Origin: Prolixibacteraceae bacterium
GTDB lineage: Bacteria > Bacteroidota > Bacteroidia > Bacteroidales > Prolixibacteraceae
Direction: 5' to 3'
DNA length: 64,000 nucleotides
Assembly (NCBI GenBank): GCA_003506435.1
Contig: DOAQ01000004.1
Coordinates: forward strand, 42,908-106,907
The notes under the pieces were generated by a model. It saw nothing but the letters and a program-made list of their open reading frames with translations, was not told the DNA's origin and searched no databases. Of this stretch, positions 8,431-16,720 are shown piece after piece. A program made the translations under genes and the position numbers. Position 1 is the stretch's first letter; each line of letters begins with the position of its first letter.

Positions 8431-9795
8431 ATGGAAAAGTGGTCGGGGGGATATGCTCTGATAAAAGCATTGGTTTACTATGCCTTTTGGTTAAGCCATA
8501 AGCGTATTGCGGTAATCGGTAAAAAAAACATTCCGAAAAACAAGCCCATTATTTTTGCGCCCAACCATCAGAATGCACTGATGGACCCTCTGGCCGTTTT
8601 ACTAACCAATCACACTCAACCCGTTTGGCTGGCACGTGCTGATATTTTCAAGCTCCGGTTCACCCGTCCCATTCTGAATTATTTTAAAATCGTTCCTATA
8701 TACCGTATTCGCGACGGAAAGGAAAATCTTCAAAACAATGAAGAGACGTTCGCTGTGGCAACCCGGGTTCTTGAAAACAGGCAGGTGATGGCGCTCTTTC
8801 CCGAAGCCGCTCATACCGGGAGACGGCAGATGATTTCTCACAAAAAAGCAATTCCGCGCATCGCTTTTCTCGCCGAAGAAAAAAATAGCTTCAAACTGGA
8901 TTTACAAATTGTTCCCATCGGAATTTATTACAGCCACTACTGGGATTTCAACCGGAATGTAATTGTCAATTACGGGACTCCTATTCATGTTGGCAAATAC
9001 GAAAAAGCATTCCGTGAAAACGAACATGCTGCGACCCTTGCACTGCGTGATGAAATTTACAATTCGGTTTTGCCTCTTACGCTGAACATCAACAGCACAG
9101 AATATTACGAAGAATACGAACTGGCCCGGAAACTGGCAGGGCCCCGTTTTGTGAAAGACAAGCATTTAAATGACGACCCGTTTGTAAACCGTTTCTTTTC
9201 CGATAAGGCATTGATTGAAAAACTGGAGACATTTGAAACACAGGACACGGCTACCTTCCGAAATATGATTGCCGACCTGCAGTTGTTTCGTGAAATGGAA
9301 AAACAGTTGGGCTTGTCCGATATTTCGGTGAAAGAACTTACCCTGTCCGATTTTATATTGATTCCCGTAAAACTGGCTGCTGCACTGGTTACCCTGCCGC
9401 TGTTCCTTCCCGGCTTTATTTTTAACGGCCTGCAATTTTTGATTGCCCGCCGGATTATTCATAAAAAAGTAAAAGACCCTGTTTTCAGGGGCACCTTCAA
9501 CCTGGTTGTAGGAATGGTGCTTTTCCCGGCCACCCATCTGATTTTTGCGATTCTTATCGGCTTGTTTACACAGTCGTTTTCCATAGCTCTTTTTTTATTT
9601 CTGATCATGTCTCTGCTAGGCAAATTCTCGTATCAGCTTTTTGAATTCTACAAGTCAATTGCCGGGCAGGTAAAATTAGCATGCGTTTCAGTGACCAGAA
9701 GCAGGGAACTATCATCCTTCTTCATGTTAAAAAGAGAACTGACAGACAAAATTATTGATGCTGCAGAGAATAATTCAATTATTTTTGGATCGTAA
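8431..9795 (+). CDS. PlsC-type glycerolipid acyltransferase
   Basis: 454 residues from ATG 8431, one base after the transporter stop; the in-frame ATG at 8347 lies inside that gene. The acyltransferase domain (about residues 20-240) shows the active-site block APNHQNALMDPLAV, the acceptor block KIVPIYRIRDG, and FPEAAHTG where most family members have FPEGT. The C-terminal 150 residues add two or three membrane segments (FILIPVKLAAALVTLPLFLPGFIF and following). It likely acylates glycerol-3-phosphate or a lysophospholipid at the membrane. Confidence 0.85.
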   Translation: MEKWSGGYALIKALVYYAFWLSHKRIAVIGKKNIPKNKPIIFAPNHQNALMDPLAVLLTNHTQPVWLARADIFKLRFTRPILNYFKIVPIYRIRDGKENLQNNEETFAVATRVLENRQVMALFPEAAHTGRRQMISHKKAIPRIAFLAEEKNSFKLDLQIVPIGIYYSHYWDFNRNVIVNYGTPIHVGKYEKAFRENEHAATLALRDEIYNSVLPLTLNINSTEYYEEYELARKLAGPRFVKDKHLNDDPFVNRFFSDKALIEKLETFETQDTATFRNMIADLQLFREMEKQLGLSDISVKELTLSDFILIPVKLAAALVTLPLFLPGFIFNGLQFLIARRIIHKKVKDPVFRGTFNLVVGMVLFPATHLIFAILIGLFTQSFSIALFLFLIMSLLGKFSYQLFEFYKSIAGQVKLACVSVTRSRELSSFFMLKRELTDKIIDAAENNSIIFGS

Positions 9796-9805
9796 TATTT
9801 TTCAA

Positions 9806-10369
9806 GTGAACTACTTTACCATTTTCATTCTCGCCATTGGCTTATCATTTGATTCGTTTGCTGTTTCCGTAACCAGCGGACTCAATGTTCCCCGTATCCG
9901 TTTTTTTGAAGCAGCACGAATGGCCATTATCCTTGCTATTTTTCAGGCAGCAATGCCGCTTATCGGCTGGGCCTTGGGGAGCAGCATAAAATCGCTGATC
10001 TCGCCAGTCGATCATTGGATTGCATTTGCACTTTTAACGCTGGTAAGCGGAAAAATGATCGTGGAAAGTCTTATTTCTGACGAAAATGAAAAAATTAAAG
10101 ACCCGCTCCGGCTCAAAGTCATCCTATTGCTTGCCTTTGCAACCAGCATTGATGCGCTTGCCGTAGGTTTTAGCTTTTCAATTTACCTCGAAAAAATATT
10201 TTGGGCAGTTTTCATCATTGGCAGTACTACCTTTATAGCTTCAATGACAGGTATTCTTATTGGGAAAAAAACCGGGCCAAAAATCAACAAGTATGCTGAA
10301 ATAACAGGCGCTGTCATCCTGTTTGGCATCGGTTGTAAAATATTAATTGAGCACTTAATTCAAGATTAA
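9806..10369 (+). CDS. mntP: manganese efflux pump
   Basis: 187 residues if started at GTG 9806, giving the N-terminus VNYFTIFILAIGLSFDSFAVS, which aligns with the start of known MntP proteins. The two repeated halves each carry the conserved Asp: GLSFDSFAVS in the first and ATSIDALAVGFSFS in the second. Six membrane segments are visible. The open frame runs back to 9755 inside the acyltransferase gene, but those 17 residues are not hydrophobic and are not expected. MntP exports Mn(II). No yybP-ykoY riboswitch was seen because the gene abuts the upstream one. Confidence 0.9.
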   Translation: MNYFTIFILAIGLSFDSFAVSVTSGLNVPRIRFFEAARMAIILAIFQAAMPLIGWALGSSIKSLISPVDHWIAFALLTLVSGKMIVESLISDENEKIKDPLRLKVILLLAFATSIDALAVGFSFSIYLEKIFWAVFIIGSTTFIASMTGILIGKKTGPKINKYAEITGAVILFGIGCKILIEHLIQD

Positions 10370-10418
10370 CAAATACCTCAGATTGTGCAAATTTGTGTAT
10401 CTTGCATCGCAATAAATC

Positions 10419-12203
10419 ATGCAGCTTCAAATTGACAATTATTTGATTACCCCGCTTTTCCTGCTCCTGATAATTACGGCAATTATCGGGTGGTGTGTGA
10501 GTATTTTTCTATTCAAAAGAAGGAAAACAAAGGGGGTTATTTTTTTATCAATCTGGACACTCGCTGCCGGTATATGGTCGTTCACGTATGCTTTTGAATA
10601 TGCTTCCACCGATGTTTTAATGAAAACATTCTGGTCGAAATTGTCCTACTTCGGGATTGTTTTCTGCCCGGTCTCATTTTTCTTTTTCACCATGGCTTAT
10701 GCTTCCAGTTTCCGGTATTTGAAACGGAAATACATTGTTTCGGCATATTCCATTGCGAGTCTTTTTATTTTAATCGTGCTTACCAACGACTTGCATCACC
10801 TTCACTGGAAATCTGTTTCCATTTATCCGGAAACCAATACCACTGAATATGAGTATGGAGCCCTTTTTTGGCTATTTTATTTATATACCTATTTCTTTCT
10901 GCTTTCCGGAATCGTTAGCCTTAATTTGTTGTATTTCAGGTTCCCAAAACGGTACAAGTCCCAGATCGGAATTTTTATAGCTGCCACAATCTTCCCTGTT
11001 GCCGGAAATATTTCCTATGTTTTCAACATAAACCCGATCCAGGGGTTCGACTGGACCCCTCTTACTTTTATGGCCTCCGGTATCCTTCTTTCAATAAATA
11101 TATTTCGGTTTGGCGCATTCGACCTTGTTCCGTTTGCCCGAAACAAGCTGTTCGATATGATGCCTGATGCCGTAATGGTGATTGACAATGAAATGAGGGT
11201 TGCCGACCTCAACCCTTCGATGATAAAATTAATTGGAAAGCCAGAAAAAGAGTTGATCGGAAGGCCAATTACTGAGATTTTCCATCAATGGAAACATTTG
11301 ATCGACCCCGGGAAAAAAGAACTGCCCAATACCTTGGAGATTTCAGTGGGGGAAGACAAAACAGTCAGGCATTTTAGCTATCAAAGCACACCGCTCGTTG
11401 ACAGTAAAGGGGATTTCAGCGGAAAACTTATTAATGTACGGGATGTAACGAAGCACAAAAATGCTGAAAACCAGATACAACTGGCGTACGAACAGTTGAA
11501 GGAAGAAATTATTGAAAAGGAAAAGCTGATCGTTGATCTGGACGCATTTGCCCATACTGTCGCGCACGACCTGAAAAATATGCTTGGGGCTATTATTTCT
11601 TCTTCCGATCTATTGAAAATGAGCATATCCGAAGGTAATAACGATGAAATAGACGAAATACTTAATCTGATTGAATTGTCGTCGAGAAAAACACTTCACA
11701 TCACTCAGGAATTATTGCTGCTGGCCAGTGTCAGACAACAGGAAATTAAAAGAGAAACTCTTGATATGTGCTATATTGTTGATGAAGCAATCGACCGGAA
11801 TATCCAAATGGTGAAAGAAAAGAATGCCTGCTTCATGAAACCAGATAATTGTTTGTCTGCAAAAGGCTATGGACCATGGGTAGAAGAAGTGTGGGCCAAT
11901 TACATCAGCAACGCTATAAAGTACGGAGGCAATCCGCCGGTTATTGAGTTTGGTTCTGACGATATTGGCAACAACATGATCAAATACTGGATAAAAGATA
12001 ATGGGGACGGCATTCCTGAAGACCAACAAAGTATACTTTTTAATAAATTTACCCGGCTCGACAATTTAAAAGTTGAAGGAAACGGACTGGGATTGTCCAT
12101 CGTCAAGCGGATCGTCGAAAAGCTGGGAGGTACGGTCGGTGTTGAAAGCCCGGGAAAACCCGGAGAAGGATCTGTTTTCTATTTCACGCTGCCTTCCGAA
12201 TAA
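10419..12203 (+). CDS. membrane sensor histidine kinase (7TM-PAS-HisKA-HATPase)
   Basis: 594 residues. Residues 1-235 contain seven hydrophobic segments of the histidine kinase N-terminal 7TM type. A PAS domain follows (about 245-345, starting DMMPDAVMVIDNEMRV and ending RDVTKHKNAE), then a short coiled linker and HisKA with the H-box DAFAHTVAHDLKNMLG near residue 380. The HATPase domain has NYISNAIKYGG, IKDNGDGIPEDQQ and GNGLGLSIVKRIVEKLGG. The signal is probably membrane-associated. No response regulator is adjacent, so it is an orphan kinase. Confidence 0.93.
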   Translation: MQLQIDNYLITPLFLLLIITAIIGWCVSIFLFKRRKTKGVIFLSIWTLAAGIWSFTYAFEYASTDVLMKTFWSKLSYFGIVFCPVSFFFFTMAYASSFRYLKRKYIVSAYSIASLFILIVLTNDLHHLHWKSVSIYPETNTTEYEYGALFWLFYLYTYFFLLSGIVSLNLLYFRFPKRYKSQIGIFIAATIFPVAGNISYVFNINPIQGFDWTPLTFMASGILLSINIFRFGAFDLVPFARNKLFDMMPDAVMVIDNEMRVADLNPSMIKLIGKPEKELIGRPITEIFHQWKHLIDPGKKELPNTLEISVGEDKTVRHFSYQSTPLVDSKGDFSGKLINVRDVTKHKNAENQIQLAYEQLKEEIIEKEKLIVDLDAFAHTVAHDLKNMLGAIISSSDLLKMSISEGNNDEIDEILNLIELSSRKTLHITQELLLLASVRQQEIKRETLDMCYIVDEAIDRNIQMVKEKNACFMKPDNCLSAKGYGPWVEEVWANYISNAIKYGGNPPVIEFGSDDIGNNMIKYWIKDNGDGIPEDQQSILFNKFTRLDNLKVEGNGLGLSIVKRIVEKLGGTVGVESPGKPGEGSVFYFTLPSE

Positions 12204-12281
12204 CTGATCAGCAATTCTTTCTCAAAAATATAAAAGCCAATTGCATTCTCACTAGCGAAAAACTCTCCCTTTCGAAGAGCC

Positions 12282-12316
12282 AAAAAAAACAGCGCGGCAG
12301 AAACTACCACGCTGTT
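12282..12316 (-). terminator. intrinsic terminator of groESL
   Basis: Read on the minus strand, a hairpin (12289-12298 with 12307-12316, one bulge) is followed by eight T residues, at a plausible distance after the groEL stop at 12429. The rest of the 12204-12428 spacer shows nothing further. Confidence 0.8.
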
Positions 12317-12428
12317 CTATTCTTTCGACGATTATTTGATGTTCGTTAGTCAACAGTTTTTTTCAAAATCAATCAGATATTGGCTGTTTTCTAACGACTA
12401 ACTACTCACAATACTCACGACTCGTCTA

Positions 12429-14060
12429 TTACATCATGCCGCCCATTCCGCCGCCGCCCATCGGAGGCATTGCAGGAGCGTCTTCTTTAATGTCAACCAT
12501 CACACATTCAGTTGTGAGCAACATGCCCGCAATTGAAGCCGCATTTTCTAAAGCAATACGGGCTACTTTGGCAGGATCGATCACACCGGTTTTGAAGAAG
12601 TGTTCGTACACATCGGTGCGGGCATTATACCCAAAGTCACCTTTGCCTTCGCACACTTTTTGTGCAACAACAGCGCCTTCTTTACCTGCGTTGACAACAA
12701 TCTGGCGGAGTGGTTCTTCGATGGCACGTTTTACTATTTCAATACCGGTTGTTTCGTCTTCGTTGTCACCTTTTAAACCTTCCAAAACAGAAATGGCACG
12801 GATATATGCAACACCGCCACCAGGAACGATGCCTTCTTCAACCGCAGCGCGGGTTGCATGCAGTGCATCGTCAACGCGGTCTTTTTTCTCTTTCATTTCA
12901 ATTTCGGAAGCAGCGCCAATATATAGCACAGCAACACCACCGGCCAGTTTGGCCAAACGTTCCTGTAATTTTTCGCGATCGTAATCCGAAGTAGTTGTTT
13001 CAATCTGACGTTTGATTTGTCCCACGCGGGCAGCAATAGTAGCTGCATCGCCTGCACCGGCAACAACCGTTGTATTTTCTTTGTTAACAGTTACTTTTTC
13101 AGCTCTGCCAAGCATTTCCAGAGTGGCGTCTTCCAGTTTCATGCCTTTTTCTTCAGTAATAACGGTACCACCGGTCAAAACAGCAAGGTCTTCCAACATT
13201 TCTTTGCGACGGTCGCCAAAGCCCGGAGCTTTTACGGCACACACTTTCAACGAACCACGCAGGCGGTTAACAACCAAGGTTGCCAATGCTTCTCCATCAA
13301 CATCTTCAGCAATAATAAGCAATGGTCGTCCCGATTGTGCTGTTTGCTCCAACACGGGAAGCATGTCTTTCATGGTGCTGATCTTTTTATCGTGGATCAG
13401 GATGTACGGATGATCCAGTTCAGCTTCCATTTTTTCGGCATTGGTTACAAAATAGGGAGAAATGTAGCCACGGTCGAACTGCATACCTTCAACAACATCA
13501 ACATACGTTTCAGTTCCTTTGGCTTCTTCAACAGTGATTACACCTTCTTTATTTACTTTTTTCATTGCTTCAGCAATCAAAGCGCCAATGGTTTCGTCGT
13601 TGTTGGCTGATATCTTGGCAACCTGTTCGATTTTTTTGAAATCGTCGCCAATATTCTGAGCCTGAGCTTTGATGCTTTCAACTACTTTAACAACTGCTTT
13701 GTCGATGCCACGTTTCAAGTCCATTGGGTTGGCGCCTGCGGTTACGTTTTTCAAACCAACGCCAATCATCGACTGGGCCAAAACCGTTGCGGTGGTTGTT
13801 CCATCGCCTGCATCGTCGCCGGTTTTGCTGGCTACTTCCTTCACCATCTGTGCGCCGATATTTTCGTACGGATCTTTCAACTCAACTTCTTTGGCAACTG
13901 TAACACCGTCTTTGGTGATTTGCGGTGCGCCAAATTTTTTATCAATTACCACATTGCGGCCTTTAGGTCCCAACGTAATTTTTACTGCATCGGCCAATTG
14001 GTCGACCCCTTTTTTTAGCAAGTCTCTTGCTTCAATATTGAATTTAATTTCTTTTGCCAT
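12429..14060 (-). CDS. groEL: chaperonin GroEL (60 kDa subunit)
   Basis: 543 residues, full length, beginning MAKEIKFNIEARDLLKKGVD and ending in the Gly/Met tail GGGGMGGMM. The ATP-binding loop DGTTTATVLAQ, the catalytic DDAGDGTTTA Asp and the apical-domain segments are intact. GroEL forms the double-ring folding cage with GroES and is essential. It lies 32 bases downstream of groES in a two-gene operon. No CIRCE element was found upstream. Confidence 0.99.
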   Translation of the reverse strand: MAKEIKFNIEARDLLKKGVDQLADAVKITLGPKGRNVVIDKKFGAPQITKDGVTVAKEVELKDPYENIGAQMVKEVASKTGDDAGDGTTTATVLAQSMIGVGLKNVTAGANPMDLKRGIDKAVVKVVESIKAQAQNIGDDFKKIEQVAKISANNDETIGALIAEAMKKVNKEGVITVEEAKGTETYVDVVEGMQFDRGYISPYFVTNAEKMEAELDHPYILIHDKKISTMKDMLPVLEQTAQSGRPLLIIAEDVDGEALATLVVNRLRGSLKVCAVKAPGFGDRRKEMLEDLAVLTGGTVITEEKGMKLEDATLEMLGRAEKVTVNKENTTVVAGAGDAATIAARVGQIKRQIETTTSDYDREKLQERLAKLAGGVAVLYIGAASEIEMKEKKDRVDDALHATRAAVEEGIVPGGGVAYIRAISVLEGLKGDNEDETTGIEIVKRAIEEPLRQIVVNAGKEGAVVAQKVCEGKGDFGYNARTDVYEHFFKTGVIDPAKVARIALENAASIAGMLLTTECVMVDIKEDAPAMPPMGGGGMGGMM

Positions 14061-14092
14061 TTTTTATGCGTTTTAATTTTACTGATTTACAA

Positions 14093-14371
14093 TTAGATGA
14101 TGTATAAAACATCGGTTTGCGACATCAACAGATAATCGATCCCGTCGATGTTCAATTCAGTACCGGAATATTTTCCGTAAAAAACGGTGTCGCCCGCTTT
14201 CAGTTGCATGGGCTCGTCTTTTTTGTCAGCGCCAACCAAAACCACTTTTCCAATCTGTGGTTTTTCTTTTGCCGAATCGGGAATAATAATACCGCTAGCT
14301 GTCTTTTTTTCAGCTTCCTGAGGTTGAACTAAAATTTTACCTGCAAGGACTTTACCTTTTAAATCTGCCAT
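14093..14371 (-). CDS. groES: co-chaperonin GroES
   Basis: 92 residues; MADLKGKVLAGKILVQPQEAEKKTASGIIIPDSAKEKP contains the mobile loop that docks on GroEL, and the roof and C-terminal strands (GDTVFYGKYSGTEL) are normal. First gene of the groESL operon; leader about 140 bases long. Confidence 0.98.
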   Translation of the reverse strand: MADLKGKVLAGKILVQPQEAEKKTASGIIIPDSAKEKPQIGKVVLVGADKKDEPMQLKAGDTVFYGKYSGTELNIDGIDYLLMSQTDVLYII

Positions 14372-14510
14372 TTTTTGAATTATTTAATTTTGTTAGACAT
14401 ATATTTTAAAATCGACATCCTCCCGTATCAGAATTTATGCCAAAGGAATTTATTACACAACATGGCAAAACCATGCGCCATTTTTACACCACTATAGATT
14501 TTTAGTGGCA

Positions 14511-14518
14511 CAAAACTA
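14511..14518 (-). promoter_or_regulatory. groESL -7 box
   Basis: On the minus strand TAGTTTTG, an exact TAnnTTTG match, about 140 bases before groES. The leader contains the inverted repeat ATGGC/GCCAT (14462-14482), which is not the CIRCE sequence. Confidence 0.45.
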
Positions 14519-14621
14519 CAATTTTAAAGACTGATTCCCAGTATTTTATTTTTTATTCTGAAAACATGACAGGCTGACAGAAGAGCAAGGCAAAAGTCAA
14601 AAGGGATTCTATTACTATTTT

Positions 14622-14716
14622 TGGGCGAGCCCTTCGGTCCGGGCTTTCCGCTTTTACTCCTCGCTCGTTTCTCGCTGCGGGGTAACCGCTCCAATCCCTC
14701 TCGCAGCGGGAATGCG
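14622..14716. repeat. structured intergenic element of a kind common in Bacteroidetes
   Basis: The block contains GAGCCCTTCGGTCCGGGCT and CGCTGCG (14674-14680) pairing with CGCAGCG (14703-14709). The phrases CGGGCTTTCCGCT and CCAATCCCTC are, to my memory, shared with a repeat found between genes in many Flavobacteria and Cytophagia. It has two hairpins and no reading frame. Function unknown; could be a small RNA or a repetitive element. It occupies the middle of the 14372-14921 spacer. Confidence 0.45.
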
Positions 14717-14770
14717 AACTTTCATCTCAGAAAACCAAACATTCCTCATAATCTGTTCGATAAAAGCTTG

Positions 14771-14778
14771 TACATTTG
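14771..14778 (+). promoter_or_regulatory. -7 box of the hydrogenase maturation cluster
   Basis: TACATTTG, an exact TAnnTTTG match, giving a leader of about 140 bases to ATG 14922. The leader contains a possible hairpin, GCTAT (14799-14803) with ATGGC, then the simple repeat GATTTGCGATTTGCGAATT at 14835-14853. Confidence 0.5.
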
Positions 14779-14921
14779 CATTGTAATCCTGCGGGAAGGC
14801 TATTCAAACAAATGGCTGACCACAAGGGAGGACTTGATTTGCGATTTGCGAATTACAATTTGTGATTTGCTTGTATGCAATTCAATTCTTCCACTTTTTC
14901 CCGCAGACAAAACCAAAAATC

Positions 14922-15179
14922 ATGAATGAAGACAAGCAACGTTTGGGCTTCGTAGGCATTATTATCGGGAACAAGGAACTTTGTGCGCCACAGGTAAACA
15001 ACATCCTTTCCCTGCATGCCGACATTATCCTGGCCCGTACCGGAATCCCCAACATCAAAGGGAATACTTCCGTAATTACATTGGTTATTAACAGCGATAC
15101 CGATCAACTGGGACAGCTTACCGGGCAACTTGGAAGTATTGAAGGAGTGAGTGTAAAATCGGGTCTTTCAAAAAAATAA
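14922..15179 (+). CDS. TM1266-type iron-only hydrogenase system regulator
   Basis: 85 residues from ATG 14922 (MNEDKQRLGFVGIIIGN). It is an ACT-like ferredoxin-fold protein of the TM1266 family, which is almost always found beside hydG/hydE/hydF; recognisable parts are LSLHADIILARTGIPN and TSVITLVINSDTDQLGQLTGQLGSIEGV. It is presumed to be a small-molecule-binding regulator of the hydrogenase system. The upstream in-frame ATG at 14862 is in a low-complexity leader and is not used. hydG starts 11 bases after its stop. Confidence 0.9.
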   Translation: MNEDKQRLGFVGIIIGNKELCAPQVNNILSLHADIILARTGIPNIKGNTSVITLVINSDTDQLGQLTGQLGSIEGVSVKSGLSKK

Positions 15180-15190
15180 AACCAAAAATC

Positions 15191-16585
15191 ATGGAACAAA
15201 ATACATCGTTTATCAATGAACAAGAGGTTGCTTCAATCCTCGAAAACAACAAAAAACCCGACCCTTCAAAAGTAAAGGAAGTACTGGCCAAAGCATCCGA
15301 AATGAAAGGCCTCAACTTGTCCGATGTGGCCGTTCTGACCGGCATCAGCGACCCATTGCAGTTGCACGAACTGTTCGAAACGGCAAATAAAATAAAAGAA
15401 ACTATTTACGGTAAGCGATTGGTGATTTTTGCCCCGCTGTATATTTCGAACCTCTGCGCCAACGAGTGTGTTTATTGTGCATTTCGCGCCAAAAACAAAG
15501 ATATTGTCCGCCGGGCGCTGAACCAGGAAGAGATTAAACGCGAAACCAAAATACTGATCGATCAGGGGCACAAACGGGTTCTTTTGGTGGCAGGCGAATC
15601 GTACCCAAAGCAGGGTTTTCAGTATGTGCTCGATTCCATTGCCTCAGTCTACGATGTAAAAACCGACAAAGGTGAGATCCGGCGGGTAAATGCGAACATT
15701 GCTCCTCTTTCCACCGACGAGTTTAAACAACTGAAAGCTGCCAAAATCGGGACTTACCAGATATTTCAGGAAACCTACCACCGCGAAACGTATTCAAAGG
15801 TACACCTTGGTGGCAAAAAGCGTGACTATAATTGGCGTGTCAGTTCGTTGCACCGGGCAATGGAGGCCGGAATCGACGATGTGGGTATCGGCGTTTTATT
15901 TGGTCTGTTCGACTACCGTTTCGAAATTCTGGCGATGATTCAGCACATCCGGGAATTGGAACAAGTATTTGGGGTTGGCCCGCACACCATCAGCGTTCCA
16001 CGCCTCGAACCGGCAACTGGTTCCGATATTGCTTCGCACCCGCCATTTGCCGTTTCTGATATCGATTTTCGCAAAATTGTAGCCATCCTGCGACTGGCCG
16101 TTCCGTATACGGGCATCATCATGTCGACCCGCGAAACAGCACAAATGCGCCGCGACACGTTTGCTTTGGGTGTTTCTCAAATTTCGGCAGGAAGCCGCAC
16201 CAATCCGGGTGGTTACGAAGAAAATATAGATGATGAACCATCTGCACAGTTCTGTCTGGGAGACCACCGTCTGCTCGACGAAGTGATCCGCGATGTGGCT
16301 TCGATGGGGTATGTACCTTCATTTTGCACCGGCTGTTACCGGCTGGGCCGTACCGGCGCCGATTTTATGGACATGGCCAAACCCGGCGACATAAAAGCCC
16401 ACTGCAATCCGAATGCTGTTTCCACGTTCATGGAATACCTGATCGATTATGCTTCGCCTGAAACCCGTACCATTGGCGAAGAACTGATTGAAGAAACCAT
16501 TGCTTCGATGGAGGGCGTTGCCCAACAACGGGCTATAAAACTGGTTGAAAAAGTGAAGCAGGGAAAACACGATATGTATTGTTGA
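15191..16585 (+). CDS. hydG: [FeFe] hydrogenase H-cluster radical SAM maturase HydG
   Basis: 464 residues. HydG splits tyrosine to supply CO and CN ligands for the H-cluster. The radical SAM motif is NLCANECVYCAFRAKNK (CxxxCxxC, near residue 92), and the C-terminal auxiliary cluster motif is CTGCYRLGRTG (near residue 380) followed by the CNPNAVSTFMEYLIDYA extension. These two cluster motifs separate it from ThiH. It is cotranscribed with the TM1266 regulator. The length is normal. Confidence 0.97.
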   Translation: MEQNTSFINEQEVASILENNKKPDPSKVKEVLAKASEMKGLNLSDVAVLTGISDPLQLHELFETANKIKETIYGKRLVIFAPLYISNLCANECVYCAFRAKNKDIVRRALNQEEIKRETKILIDQGHKRVLLVAGESYPKQGFQYVLDSIASVYDVKTDKGEIRRVNANIAPLSTDEFKQLKAAKIGTYQIFQETYHRETYSKVHLGGKKRDYNWRVSSLHRAMEAGIDDVGIGVLFGLFDYRFEILAMIQHIRELEQVFGVGPHTISVPRLEPATGSDIASHPPFAVSDIDFRKIVAILRLAVPYTGIIMSTRETAQMRRDTFALGVSQISAGSRTNPGGYEENIDDEPSAQFCLGDHRLLDEVIRDVASMGYVPSFCTGCYRLGRTGADFMDMAKPGDIKAHCNPNAVSTFMEYLIDYASPETRTIGEELIEETIASMEGVAQQRAIKLVEKVKQGKHDMYC

Positions 16586-16720
16586 AAATGTGTTGGTTTT
16601 ATTACTGATTTGCTTAATTTTTAAATTGCTGAACTTATTAACTTTATAGCAGTCAGTATTTCTGAATACTATGACCTGACATTCTTGTTTTGAAATTTGA
16701 AATCTGGAATTTTAAATACG

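Noticed and set aside
12436..14076. Long plus-strand frames opposite groEL
   Set aside because: They are mirror frames caused by groEL codon usage; protein composition is Ser/Pro/Thr-rich with no family and no promoter.
14372..14560. CIRCE operator for HrcA control of groESL
   Set aside because: The dyad present is ATGGC/GCCAT with a different sequence and spacing; no TTAGCACTC was found.
14771..14921. TPP or cobalamin riboswitch in front of the hydG cluster
   Set aside because: None of the conserved core words of those classes (for example CTGAGA or the B12 box) is present.
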